From positions 3,348,001 to 3,412,000 of the forward strand of contig JAEBUN010000002.1 of the NCBI GenBank assembly GCA_023014365.1: a stretch of DNA of 64,000 bases, given 5' to 3'. The notes below the pieces were generated by a model. It saw nothing but the letters and a program-made list of their open reading frames with translations. It was not told the DNA's origin and ran no database searches. The DNA comes from Lepiota brunneoincarnata (taxonomy: Eukaryota; Basidiomycota; Agaricomycetes; Agaricales; Agaricaceae). The position numbers and the translations under genes are program-made. Below, piece after piece: positions 32,265 through 43,330 of this stretch; the first letter of the stretch is position 1; the number at the start of each line of letters is the position of its first letter.

Positions 32265-33560
32265 AGGGCTTTTGTCAGGGTGTCTGCAACCATGTCTTTG
32301 GTTGGACAATATTCAAGCCTGATCTTCCCTTCTTTGACAACAGTATCGGATGAAATGGTACCTGATATCAATATGTTTTGTCTGTGCATGGTAATTCTCC
32401 ATTTTAGCCAGGGCCAATGCTGATTGATTGTTGCACATCAAAGCTATAGCACCATGGTGTGTGTCAAATAGCTCACTTAGTAAACCCCTTAGCCAGATCA
32501 CTTCTTTCAGCAGCATGCGTAGCAGCTACATATTCCCCTTCAGTCATTGACAGCTGTGACAAGCTCCTGTTGTTTCGAACTCCAAGACACAGCCCCCCCA
32601 TCAACTATAAAAGTGTACCCCAAGATTGCTTTTCTGTGCTCTTGCAATGCACCATTGGCATCTGTGTATCCAATGAGGTCTCCTTTGTCTCTTCCATATG
32701 TTATTTTAGTCTCCAATGTTTTGTTCCTGCTAGGTACTGGAATATACGCTTTACACCATCCCAATGTGCTGGCCCGGGTTGTCCAAGAATTGGGATAAGG
32801 TGGACACAGTGAATGATATGTTGGGCCTTGTTCTGATCACTGCATACATCAGTGAGCCAATTGCCTCATGGTATGGTACTCTCTTCATGTTTGCCTGTTC
32901 TTCTGCTGTTGTCAGGGATTGGTCTTTGGTGTACTGAATATTTGGATCCATAGGTACAGCACTCGGTTTGGCATCTGTGAAGTTAAATTTTGCTAGTATG
33001 GAATCGATGTAAGACTGTTGGCATAAGGATATCATCCTGTTGGTCCTATCCCTTACCACTGAGATCCCAAGAAGCCAGCTAATCAGCCCTAAGTCAGTCA
33101 TTGTGTACTTGGCCTCAATTTGGCTTTTGTATTTGTCAATTAGGTGTTGAGTTGATCCAGTTATGGCACAGTCATCAATGTGTATTGCTAGGATGACGTG
33201 CTTGTCCCCAATTCTGAGGACAAACATGCTGTGGTCATATTCAGACTGGCAGAATCCTATTTCTTCAAGTGCACTTTTGAGGGATTTATACCAAGTCCAT
33301 CTGCCCTGCTTGAGTCCATAGAGGGCTTTCTTCAGCTTTGCTACTTGCCCTTGGTTTTGCACATCAATCCCTAGAGGTAACTGCATATATATTTCTTCCT
33401 CCAATTCCCCATTTAGGAATGCATTATTGAAATCAAACACTTCAATTGGCCAGTCCTCTCATGATGCTATGGTGATTATGGTCTGTAAGCTTGCAAGCCT
33501 GGCTACTGGGGCAAAGGTTTCAGTGTAGTCTGTTCCATAGATTTGTGTAAATCCTCTTGC
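32265..33560 (-). pseudogene. Copia reverse transcriptase and RNase H
   Basis: 32,751-33,440 (minus) reads FDFNNAFLNGELEEEIYMQL and LKKALYGLKQGRWTWYKSL. The catalytic box is HIDD in LAIHIDDCAITG, a His variant often seen in fungal copia. RNase H follows: GYTDANGALQEHRKAILGYT, ALMCNNQSALALAK, HIDIRYHFIR, and the end motif ADTLTKAL cut by element A at 32,265. Frame changes near 32,540 and 32,760 break it. Confidence 0.85.
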
Positions 33561-33599
33561 AACTAGCTGGGCTTTATATTTTTCAATATTTCCTTCTGG

Positions 33600-34557
33600 A
33601 TTATGCTTGACTATGGAATACCCATTTGCAACCTACAATGTTTGTTGGTGGCCTCCAGACAATTTCCCATGTGTCAGCCTCCTCTAATGACTTTAATTCC
33701 TTCTGCATTGCTTCTTCCCACATTGGCCAGTCAATCTGGTTTCTTGCCCTCCTCTAGGCTCATGGGATCTAGTCCTTCAGATTCCTGAGCAACCATGCCC
33801 ATGGTTCTCTTGTGAATTTCTCCAGGGTTCTCCAGGGCCACATCATCGTTACAATTTTTCTGGCCTATGTCAGTGATCCCAGGCAGTAAAGTAGGTCCTT
33901 TGCCATTATCAACCCCATTAATGGTCCCTTCACCATTTTGCAGTTGTCAGATGTATGTGGATGGTCATATAGTTTGTTTTGCCCTTTCATGCAGTGGAGG
34001 CATAAGTGGTGCAGGTGTGAGTGGGGTTTCAGGTGTGAGTGGGGTTATTGTTGGTCTTGGGTCCTCCTCAGATATGGGTGTGCATTCTCCAGCATCTGTT
34101 CCCCTCTGATTATCAGGCTGATCAGTGGGCTGCTTGCCAATATCTTGCTCCCCCTCAAGCAGGAAACTGATCTGGACCATGAGTGTTGTTCAGGAAGTAG
34201 ACATTCCTCTCAACGGATACCATGTGCTTGTCTTGCCAAAACACTTGATGGGCATGGGGGCTCTCTCAGTCAAATCCTACCCAATACCCAACACACATCC
34301 ATGGGTCAAGCTTGCCCCCATTGCTAACCAGTACATGGACCTGACTTCCCCACACAGCAAGCCCAGAGAAGTCAGGTTTCTCACCAGTTAGTGCCTCATA
34401 GGGGGTCACCCCATCCAGCACCCTCATGTAAGTGTAATTCTTCAGCCATACTGCATGTTGCAGAGCTTCCCCCAGAGGGACTTGGGCAGCTGAGCCTCAT
34501 ACAGCATTGCCCTCACCTTTTCCAGCAGCCAGTGATTAAGGGACTCAGCTACACTGT
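33600..34557 (-). pseudogene. Copia pol between integrase and reverse transcriptase
   Basis: The minus strand holds the low-complexity linker usual between integrase and RT of copia elements, with an acidic/Thr/Pro stretch (PRPTITPLTPETPLTPAPL) near 33,990-34,070, and the second half of the integrase core at 34,140-34,557. Several stops occur. The right edge is the TA used by the Tc1 insertion. Confidence 0.55.
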
Positions 34558-34559
34558 TA

Positions 34560-36165
34560 CAGTGACCCACAAAACCGTTCCAATGTTTTGTACTTTTGAC
34601 TTAAAGTAGTAATAGCTCAGTAAATAAAATAGCTAAATTTGTGAATATATTTATAAACATAGCCAAATATGTCATATCTGATCCTGCAAAGTCGCGTCAT
34701 GCAATACTTCCAAATGAGGCAATTATGAATTTTGTAAGCATTTTAAGTCATTGGAACAGTTTTGTCAATGGTAATTTTTAATACTAATCCAAGCAATCAC
34801 ATGACTCTGTTGATTGTGAATCAACAAGATCATGTGACCACATGTCTTTGACATATAAATAGATGTGCTGACAGCCATGTCCCATCATTCTCAACCCCCC
34901 TATGTACCATGAAGCCATTATCTTCTACTCTAAAGCAAACCATCCTCTCTTTGCTAAATTCTCATCATTCCTATACTAAAATTGAGGCAATTACTGGTGT
35001 TGGGCACAGTACCATATCCAGGCTAGCCTCTAAAAATTGTTCCAGCCTTACCAAATCACTTGGAGGACATCCTTCAAGACTCTCTACCACTAATATTTGG
35101 CATGCTATCCACCTTATCTCTGCTGGCAAGGCTGAAACTGCTGTAGATATAGCCAAATCTCTTGCTCCCATCATTGGGACATCAGTCTCTTCACAGACTG
35201 TGGCAAGGCATCTCAAACAGGCTGGAATGAAGGCTGTAGTCAAGCAAAAAAAGCCTTTACTCTCTGACAAGCATAAGAGGGCTAGGCTGGATTTTGCTCT
35301 GACACACCAGCATTGGACTGTGGAGGACTGGAAGCTGGTTGTATGGTCTGATGAGACCAAAATTAATCATTTGGGGTCAGATGGGAGGAAGTGGGGATGG
35401 AAAAAGAAGGGAGAGGGGCTTAGTGAAAGATTGGTCAAGGGAACTCTGAAGTATGGAGGAGGATCAGTGATGGTTTGGGGCTGTATGCTGTGGGATGGCC
35501 CAGGCTATGCAGTGAGGATTGATGGAGGGATGGATGCAGAGTTGTTTGTGCAAATTTTGGAGGAAGATTTGAAGAAGAGTCTCTGGTGGTACAAGCTTAA
35601 ACCCCAAGATATTATCTTCCAGCAAGATAATGACCCCAAACACAAGAGTACACTGGCCAAAGAATGGTTTCAAAAAAATCATTTTAGGCTCCTAACCTGG
35701 CCAGCACAGTCACCTGACCTCAATCCCATTAAACACTTATGGGAATATGTGAAGAGAAAGTTGGGAGAGTATGAATCTCCTCCCAAGGGTATGGAGGAGT
35801 TGTGGCAGAGGGTAGAAAAGGAGTGGGATCCTATTCCAGCTTCTGAGTGTCAGAAGTTAATTGAAAGTATGCTTAGAAGAGTAGCAGCTGTACTCAAAGC
35901 CAGGGGGGGCTACTCTAAGTACTAGAAATAATAGGATAGCCTAGTATAATATGTCATTGACAAAACTGTTCCAATGACTTAAAATGATTACAAAATTGAT
36001 AATTGCCTAATTTGGAAGTATTACATGACCCAACTTTGCAGAGTCAGATATGACATATTCGGCTATGTTTATAAATATATTCACAAATATGGCTATTTTA
36101 TTTACTGAGCTATTACTACTTTAAGTCAAAAGTACAAAACATTGGAACGGTTTTGTGGGTTACTG
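34560..36165 (+). mobile_element. Tc1-type DNA transposon inserted in copia integrase
   Basis: Terminal repeats CAGTGACCCACAAAACCG (left) and, inverted, CAGTAACCCACAAAACCG (right) are flanked by TA on both sides (34,558-34,559 and 36,166-36,167), the Tc1/mariner target. The inverted similarity runs about 210 bp inward on each side. The inner end of each arm carries an inverted copy of the tip (TTGACAAAACTGTTCCAATG versus ACAAAACCGTTCCAATG). Length is 1,606 bp with one transposase gene. Confidence 0.93.
34909..35925 (+). CDS. Tc1 transposase, full length but with catalytic Glu replaced by Lys
   Basis: 338 residues, uninterrupted. The N-terminal paired helix-turn-helix spans about residues 1-110 (TKIEAITGVGHSTISRLAS is the first HTH). 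The catalytic domain shows Asp in VVWSDETK and Asp in FQQDNDPKHKS. Counting 34 residues on from that second Asp, as in the DD34E pattern, gives Lys in DLNPIKHLWEYVK, where Tc1 enzymes have NPIE. GAA to AAA is a single G to A change. The protein should still bind DNA but not cut it. It could act as a passive binder or repressor if made. Confidence 0.9.
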   Translation: MKPLSSTLKQTILSLLNSHHSYTKIEAITGVGHSTISRLASKNCSSLTKSLGGHPSRLSTTNIWHAIHLISAGKAETAVDIAKSLAPIIGTSVSSQTVARHLKQAGMKAVVKQKKPLLSDKHKRARLDFALTHQHWTVEDWKLVVWSDETKINHLGSDGRKWGWKKKGEGLSERLVKGTLKYGGGSVMVWGCMLWDGPGYAVRIDGGMDAELFVQILEEDLKKSLWWYKLKPQDIIFQQDNDPKHKSTLAKEWFQKNHFRLLTWPAQSPDLNPIKHLWEYVKRKLGEYESPPKGMEELWQRVEKEWDPIPASECQKLIESMLRRVAAVLKARGGYSKY

Positions 36166-36167
36166 TA

Positions 36168-36930
36168 TGTTGTGGGGTATCATGGGTGGTGAGTTGCTAC
36201 TCTATCCCCATTCCTCAAAGATGGCTCAGGAAATCCCTGCCCAGATATTCTCCCCCATGATCACTATGCAGTTGCCTAAAATGCACATTGTATTGGGTAC
36301 CAGCCCAGGATTCAAAAGCCTTATAACTAGTAAGAGCCTGATCCTTTGTGCATAACAATTCAACAAAGGTGTACTGCATGTAATCATCCATAAATGACAT
36401 GTAATATCTCTGTCACCCCAGGGTCTCTACCTGCAAAGGCCCCCATACATCAGAATGAATCTCCTCTCCAAAGGCTCAGCTTGGTGGTCCTACTTGTGTG
36501 TGTTGGATAGTCTTCCTCATTAATTTTGCAGCATCACATACCTCACAGCAATCACCAACAGACTCCCCCTCTAACTCCACACCCTGGACCATCCCTCCCT
36601 TCACAAGTCCCAGTGCAGCTTGGGGTGCAATGTGCCCAAGGTGCCTGTGGAGTTCATCCACTGCTGATCTTAATGGTACTAGGCTCCATGGCGGTACTGC
36701 ACTGGTGCCTGACCTGGTAAAGTCCATTCTGCGATACACTGATCTGTCCAACACAATGCTGCTGTCTGTCAAAAACTTTGCAGACTGAATCTTGGAACAG
36801 TGTGGCATACCCTTCAGCAGCTAGTTTGCTGATTGACACAATGGTGAGGCCTATGTTAGGTGCATATAGCACATCCCTGGGGAGTATCATTGACATGACA
36901 CCCCCATTCAGGATAGTGACCCTCATCTCT
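36168..36930 (-). pseudogene. Copia integrase N-terminal part
   Basis: The minus strand shows the pre-integrase zinc motif ELHRHLGH with CCEVC downstream (HHCC). It continues into the core with FMDDYMQYTFVELL and LHSDHGGEYLG, the first and second Asp regions. It is cut by Tc1 at 36,167 and frames change between 36,400 and 36,476. Confidence 0.75.
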
Positions 36931-38310
36931 CCCTTCCCAAGGGCAAAGAAGACTTGCTTGTCTGCTGCAGTGATGGGTTGCGCATGGATTGGTCGGAAAT
37001 TGATGAGTCAGTTGCATTGTGGTGTCATGTGGCGAGATGCACCCAAGTCGTAGAGTTCAATACCTGGGGTCAATATATGTTCACTAGCAATCAGTGCCCC
37101 TGCAAAACTTGTACAATCCACCTGCCCATGCAGCTTGCAATCGTCCCCAGAGCCAAATATGTCCAAGCTAGATGTGTCTGAGTCAGAGTCACAGTTGACT
37201 TCTATGAGTTCAGGCATGTTGCTATAATCATCTCCATCATTGTTGCCATCACCCCCATCTGTCTTGTATGCCAAATTGATCTTTTTGGCTAGCATGCAGC
37301 AAAATTGTTGGTTTGCATCTGGAGAATACAACATGATGTCACTCCCAAGATCAGAGGTATCCCAGTCCTCTGACTTATCTGAACTAGCTGACTTGTCATC
37401 TGAACTAGGTGGCCATTCATCAATCATTGCCCATATACCATCAAGGCTCTCTTCCTGGTCCTTTGCATTGCCAGCACCTTTCTCCTCCATTTCTGTTTCC
37501 GTGGTGGATGTGACTGTGTTGGCAGCAGTGGTGTTGATTCCTTCTTCTTCGGCCACTGCCCCTCCTTTCCTCCACCTTTGGCCCAGCAATTGGCCTTAAC
37601 ATGTCCTTTCTTCCCACAATTGTGGCAGGCTTGCCATTCCTTTGTTGTGGCAATGAGGGCTCCATCGTCCTTGTTGCCTTGTTCATATTGTCCCTCTGCA
37701 ACTCTTCAATCATATTCATTGGTGATCAACTGTGTTGCAATTTCAGGCATAATCTATGTCTTGTTCAGCTTGGAGGTTGTTATAAGTGTCATGATGGTGG
37801 GGTCATATGTTGCTGGGAGTGAGCTGATGAGGATGGTGGCAAAATCAGCATCATCTAATGTTGTACCCATACTTGCTAAACATTCCTGAATGTCAGTCAT
37901 TCAATTGAAATGAGCTGCGTACATCCTCATCTTCTTGGCACTTCATCCTATGCAGGTGTTGCCTCAACTCTACTGCTACTACCCCTGACTTTCCATCGAA
38001 AATTGCAGTGATCACATCCCAAACTTCCTTGGCAGTCCCTTTATTCTTTACTCGATTGAAGATGGTATCCTGGAACTGTGCAAGCGATCACCTGCTTGAC
38101 TATAGCTTGTTTCTTCCTCCAGTCACCCATAGCCAAATCTTTGTCCTTTCCATCCACTGTAGGTTTCAGGATTTTGCTTTCAATATGGTCAAGAACATCA
38201 CAAGCATCCAGTGCCCAGTGGAGGCAATCCCAATATGTAGGCCAATTTGATCCATCAGTGGCCTAGGGCAGGTATCTTGGTCAGGTCATCAAACTTGGTT
38301 GTCATCATGT
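36930..38310 (-). pseudogene. Copia gag and protease region
   Basis: Gag begins at ATG 38,308 (MMTTKFDDLTKIPAL) and continues after a frame change with SNWPTYWDCLHWALDACDVL, typical of copia gag. The zinc knuckle CHNCGKKGHVKANC lies near 37,590-37,630. The protease-like segment (37,008-37,100) has ELYDLGASRHMTP, with the usual DSGAS box altered to DLGAS. Several stops and shifts are present. Confidence 0.65.
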
Positions 38311-38478
38311 CGTAATTGTGGTGTAGGAGTGAAGAGAGTGAGACTGGGCAGGTGGGACAATGTTATGAAGGTGGGTTAGCAATCGGGTGTAGTTCGGTAG
38401 GTTATAACCAATTAATCACATATATGATTTGGCTGGCTTTATGATCTCGTCTAGAGCGCACAGCCAGGGCCCATAACC

Positions 38479-38731
38479 TAATGGAAATGGGGAAACTGGG
38501 GGAAAAAGGGAAGGTAGAATGAATTAGAATGCTAGTGCCCTTTGCAGGGCTTAAATACATGCTTGGTATCTTACAAGCTGGTCTAAGCTTATAATAACTA
38601 ATTGTCCAACCCCTCCATGATGATGGCATGGAGGGATTCATTGTGAGTCATTGTAGCTCTGACTCTTGAGCCACTGGTCATCTTTGACCAGTGAAAAGAG
38701 ATGACAATACATGAATTGTCATTTTCCTCCA
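38479..38731 (-). repeat. Copia 5' LTR
   Basis: 253 bp. It is followed inward on the minus strand by GGTTATGGGCCC, the likely primer site, and outward by the GAGAC target duplication. Confidence 0.9.
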
Positions 38732-39223
38732 GAGACTGACCCACTTTCAATGTTGGGAAAGGGTATGTGTGATTTTGCTTATGAAATTAGATAATGCAGC
38801 TTGAACTAAGAACCCTGTGGGGTAATTACCATGCAATAAATGGTATTTGAGGGCTGGATTTTATTCACACTTTCTCACTTGGGGATCCAAGGCCCAAAGT
38901 GAAGAATCAGTTAATAACAGTTAATAACCAATGAATAAATAAGGTGTGAGTAATTTCCCTATTATTCGCATAACTCTATTCGTCTACTCCTGTAACAGCC
39001 TTACTTTTCCTTGCTGCCTGATCTTTCGGAATTCGTCTCAGTAGCGTTCCGAGCCCTCCACACCCCCCTGATATTGTCCCGACCCCAGGAAGATCTCCCT
39101 ATTTAAATTGGTCCGAAGTAGTAGCCGACTATACTGTTATACAAGGGGACCTCTAACACTTCGCAAGGAATCGAGGCAAGCGTATCCCACCCCCATCTCG
39201 CCATGTCTCGGCTGCAATCGGTT

Positions 39224-39850
39224 TCAGCGCACCACGTTTTGATTAACCAGGGTCATTTTGGACCCACCAACAGAGAGTATATATGTGATAAGATCTTCAG
39301 CTGCTTTTTGGCACAGCACCCTCTTTTCCCCCAAAACATCTGTATCCAATAGGCTGTGCGCCCCGTTGGCACGCCAATTGCCACCTAAACCCAAAAGGTA
39401 CTTGTGCATGGATGAGCGTTCGTGTTTATTGATTGGAAATCCAACAGCAGGATCATTGATCACACGTTTGAAAGATGTCAGCGGGTATGGGCTGAACTAT
39501 TTCTGCTCCCAGTGGTTTTCGCTGATGATGTGATGAAGACAAGTCGAAACAAGGGCCAAGCTCGAACAATATAGGGCCAAACACCATCAGGTTGCAAGCC
39601 AGGAATATAATGAAACCTGTCTCGAAGGCGAAGGTCTGGTCCAACCCGTTTCCGTGTTGGCCAAAACGACCTGCCGCCGCACATGCGAATGAGCCTAGTA
39701 CACCACTGGATATGAGTTTGCTCAATAAATAACTGAAGAAGCTGGAAAGGAGGCAAAACACAAAGTAGTTGATTTGCTGACCAATAATACACAAGGTTCG
39801 CAGGATCCTCATCACGTAGTAACGCATATCTTCCTCCCGATGTTGCACAG
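39224..39850 (-). pseudogene. Unknown gene piece next to the Sos7-like copy 2
   Basis: Minus frames read AEIVQPIPADIFQTCD and, in the next frame, INDPAVGFPINKHERSSMHK, then VLCQKAAEDLITYILSVGGS. The same peptides appear in the left arm, so the sequence was once coding. I recognise no domain. Confidence 0.3.
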
Positions 39851-39868
39851 TAAAATATTATGCACTAC

Positions 39869-41150
39869 TTATTGTAGTGGCACAAGCCAACACACACCTG
39901 CCCTTGCAAATACCGCCCCTATTAGTCCATGCACGTCGTTGGTCTGGATGTGTGCGTCAATCAGCTCGTTGAAATCATCCTTAATCCCCGAAACCTCCGC
40001 TGCTGCCAATTTCCAGGTATCAGGAAGGAATATGAGCGTGATAGTGACCGCTCTGTCAGGCCTCAATGTGTACGAGAGCCGGAGCTCGTTGTCAGAAACA
40101 GATTCGTACTCGGTCATACGGTGCAAAGCGCGGTGTGGGACAATTGAGGCCGTGAACCTGGATGTCCATGAATCAGCCCAATGACCAAGCGTTCGTGTTA
40201 GCAGACAAGCCCACCAGTCATATAGAGGCGCCATCCGTGGATCGTCTTCTCCCACATTGGCGTCCTTGGCTAGTTTCTCCGTTTCTGCACGCTCTGCTCG
40301 CATGTTCTCCAATCCAACATTGCCCGCTTTAAGCTCGTCCTTTGCATCCTTTAGTCGCCTTCTGACGACCTCAACTTGGTCACTGAGCTCTTGCATCTCT
40401 GTCACCTGAGCTGCGAGCTTTTGACCGGCTGCTGCAATCGTCAAACGAGGGTGGGGGTGTGTTTGTCGGAGGCGTGTAAGGGCTAATCGGGTGTCGGTAA
40501 TCTTTTGAGCGAGTGCTGTTGCTTTGTCTATGACCGTCGTGATCTGGGTGTAATCCTCTTCGACGAGGGGTGCTAGGGTGCGGATATTACGATGCATTTC
40601 CGTTGGCGCCGCCTTCGGCTCCTTAAGCTTACGCCTTCTTCTCTACATTTACGGCGCTCAACTCTTTCACATCTTCAGCGGTCACGATCGAAGCATCATC
40701 GATGTCGCTGACGATTGATTGACATAGCGATTCTTTGCGTTCTGCTCGAGGTATTGGAACTTGAGTTTTCGTAAGAATTGCTGTGTGGGGCGATATAAGT
40801 ATCAGCACCTGCAGCCGCAGAGTCGAGTCCCGCACCGTTTGCGCAGCCAGATGAGCAGTGATGATAGCCGGATCTTTGTTCTCCGTTTCCTCAAAGTCGA
40901 TGTCAGCTTCTTCGGGTTCGAGTTTGTTGAAATGGGTTGGGTTCTAGGCGAGTCTCAGCTTGGAATTAGCCTGATCGGGACGTGTTTTAATGTCGTTGGA
41001 TGTTTTGAAGAGCCGTTCCTGTTCTTATTGAAATTCCAGGGATGGCCTGTTCATGGCGTCTTGGTGGACGAGCATCAAACACGCGTTGGGAGCATGACCA
41101 CGACGTGCAATCACGCGATCGATTATCATTCTCATCTTATGATTAAATTC
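39869..41150 (-). pseudogene. Sos7-like kinetochore coiled-coil protein, copy 2 (better preserved)
   Basis: A 242-residue minus frame (39,869-40,597) holds the coiled coil (MQELSDQVEVVRRRLKDAKD) and a globular tail: APLYDWWACLL, NELRLSYTLRPDRAVTITLI, FNELIDAHIQTNDVHGLI. Upstream pieces in other frames give LRKLKFQYLEQNAK and EDVKELSAVNVEKKAK. N-terminal KFxYLEQ followed by a coiled coil fits Sos7-type kinetochore proteins of the Spc7/KNL1 module. The tail could be an RWD-like fold. Single-base shifts near 40,600 and 40,715 break the frame. The family call is moderate. Confidence 0.45.
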
Positions 41151-41329
41151 GGTAGAATGGCTTGGCGAATCTCTGGGACCGAAAAAATATGGGGATGAAC
41201 TGGTAATAAATGTAGCTCTCCCAGGGATACCTAGACAGGAGTGTTAACCGAAAAAGACGCGTAAGCTCACAGGAGACGCGTCGGGAGCTCTTGAGTTTAT
41301 CCAGCCCTCCCTCCTCTCCCATTCTTCAC

Positions 41330-42070
41330 GCTCCAAGCGCCATTAAACCCTCGCCCGGCACAGTAGCGCCAAATGCAGTGGCATTAGGGCCGACTATTAC
41401 TGGTTGTTTCGGGGTCGCCCGGGCTCAGGCACTGACTCTGACATAGTCACTGCTGTCCAACAGTCCTTTCGAGACTTTTCCAAGGAAACACACTGCGTGA
41501 GGCTCCCTTCTGCTGTACTGGCAGCTTGCCCACCTTTCTGTTTTTATACAAGCGCAGCACAAGAGCAAGCCCAATTTGGTTTGTCTCAGTCCCCGAAGGG
41601 CTATCGCTCCTGTTACCCATCCTACAACCCTCAACCCCCACCAGTACTACATCCGTATACATGACACGCTCTGGTGACTCTCATCACCTACTCACGGTGA
41701 GCGAGGAAAGTTACCGTCTCACCAGCTTACTGGCCACAACACGGCTATTCCCAGCCGCACCAGGTTCGTGCACCCTATGACACCATAATAACAACCTCCT
41801 AAACTTCTCCCAGCGAGGCCCAAGACGCTATAAATGGACTTGAAGAGCCTACGTACAGGAGCCACTCGAACAATCTATTGTCACTGATTCGGGGAAGACA
41901 GGTTCGGATTCGCATCCTAGTGGCTCAGAGGAGAACTCGCGTATGCCTGTATTTGAGACTCCGACGACCTTCTTTATGGTCTGACCGGAAGAACAGCTCT
42001 CCTTGGACGACCCCCAGGGGTGAGCATTTGGAAGACCAGCGTGATCACGGTGAGTGTCGGCCATAAGCAA
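41330..42070 (+). pseudogene. Unknown Gln/Pro-rich gene, copy 2
   Basis: Divergent from the Sos7-like gene. Coding-like pieces in order: PGSGTDSDIVTAVQQSFRDF, AQFGLSQSPKGYRSCYPSYN, then VQEPLEQSIVTDSGKTGSDS and RMPVFETPTTFFMV*PEEQL with TGA where Trp fits. No catalytic domain is visible. The composition suggests a disordered regulator. The first part is shared with 9,190-9,864. Confidence 0.35.
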
Positions 42071-42144
42071 GCACAATGCTTCCTTTCCAAACCACTTATA
42101 TACCGCTGGTTAGTATCGAGAACAAGTCCACGTCGTAAAGGCTA

Positions 42145-42720
42145 TGGGCGGCATCTTATTTAGCAAACCATCTCCCGCCAATACCCTTGACAATGGAGTT
42201 GGCAAACTGCCCTGTAAGTAGCGTGGTTCAGGATCGTCTTTCGCCGTTTCTAATCATATGAGACTCGTCCTCAAAGTCATGGGCTGGAACAGTAAGCATG
42301 TTCCTTAGGCGATAGTAATTTTTATTTGACCTCTCATTCCGTAACTTGGAATGCCTATCACGTCCATTCCTCGTTTTCCACATATACTTTTCCATCAGCT
42401 GACTATCCCAAGATCGATGAAACAGTTGTGTTAGACAATGCAAAGCTCATGAAATCCCTTGGGCTACTGGTCACTTTCTCATGGCGCGAACGATGTTCAT
42501 TGACCCAACTTTGGGACCGCATCTAGGATGCTCGTTACAATTACATTAACATCGACGATTGCTATTCGGAAAAGCAACGTAGCGCCTCTGGTGACATCGT
42601 TGCGAGTATGTGCTACCTACAGTCTGGGTGTTCACGATACTCAAACCATACCTTTAGGCAAAGAGCACTTTCCTTCCGGGATGAAGAGAATTGACTAATG
42701 AACTCCACATGCTATGGGAG
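42145..42720 (+). pseudogene. 5' part of a GH27 alpha-galactosidase gene
   Basis: Exon pieces joined by short introns read NTLDNGVGKLP, then MGWNS/WNAYH, PKIDETVVLDNAKLMKSLGL, and after an intron (about 42,470-42,528) ARYNYINIDDCYSEKQRSAS, then HFPSGMK and TNELHML. MGWNSWN, the NAK...SLGL helix and YxNIDDC are hallmarks of alpha-galactosidases, which release terminal galactose from plant sugars. The catalytic KYDNC region and everything after it are absent, and frames shift after PSGMK. A truncated remnant. Confidence 0.75.
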
Positions 42721-43330
42721 GGCTGTGGGAATGGCTTGTATGGCAGGGAATTCTATTACTCTTTTCGGTCTGTCTCTCATGTCGGACAGCAATTTTCAGG
42801 ATGGGCTCAGTGATTTCTGCATCCTATGTGGCATTGACAACCTGAAGGATTCCGCATCGGTTCATACTTAGCTTATTATGGCGGACGGAGGTACTTGATC
42901 TCTTGCAATCTACTTTAACACTCAAGGAGCCTACAGCCACAATTTCCATAGCACCAATCGAAACTTTCGAGTTTAATGACCCAGGTATTTTTCGGCAGCT
43001 TCTGGTATATCTTCCTTGGTCTGAGCTTGAATCCATGATCTTCTGTGAAGTAGACAAAGGAACACCCATCAACGCAAGTCTTGAAAAAGCAGTTGTCGAC
43101 TTCCTCAGAAAGGGACTGTCACCACCGGTGGATCTCGTCCGGACGGGTCGCGGGACCACGACCGATAAAGCATCAAGCACGGCGGGCGCATTGTATCAAC
43201 CTCCGACTTCAGCCATACCCCCTTTGTTGCAGAGTCTGTCCAACGTTGACCGGCTCTCAAGAAACCAAGTTCCTCTCACCCTTTCGGGGAGTGCCTCGAA
43301 TGTCTTCTTTATATTTTAGATTAAAAGGTG
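42720..43330 (+). pseudogene. Unrecognised coding-like fragment behind the alpha-galactosidase remnant
   Basis: A 138-residue plus frame (42,903-43,319) reads LTLKEPTATISIAPIETFEF and DPGIFRQLLVYLPWSELESM, with coding-like composition. It does not match the missing part of alpha-galactosidase. It is probably a piece of another gene joined here by rearrangement. No domain recognised. Confidence 0.3.

Larger units (their letters stand above)
9986..38731 (-). mobile_element. Ty1/copia LTR retrotransposon, outermost shell of a nested block
   Basis: Two 253-bp LTRs (9,986-10,238 and 38,479-38,731) are flanked by a perfect 5-bp target duplication GAGAC (9,981-9,985 and 38,732-38,736). The element reads on the minus strand. 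The 5' LTR is on the right, followed by a primer-binding-type GGTTATGGGCCC, then gag, integrase, reverse transcriptase and RNase H. A purine tract GAGGGGGAG lies directly before the left LTR. The LTRs differ at four visible sites, all transitions of the C:G to T:A kind. The element's own sequence is only 9,986-10,308 and 32,265-38,731, minus the Tc1 insertion; the rest is younger elements. Confidence 0.92.
38780..41705. repeat. Right arm of the direct segmental duplication
   Basis: Collinear with 6,655-9,864 without its two small insertions. The nested transposon block lies between the arms. The copia target site at 9,981 lies about 120 bp beyond the end of the left arm, so the duplication and the transposon insertion are separate events. 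Confidence 0.75.
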
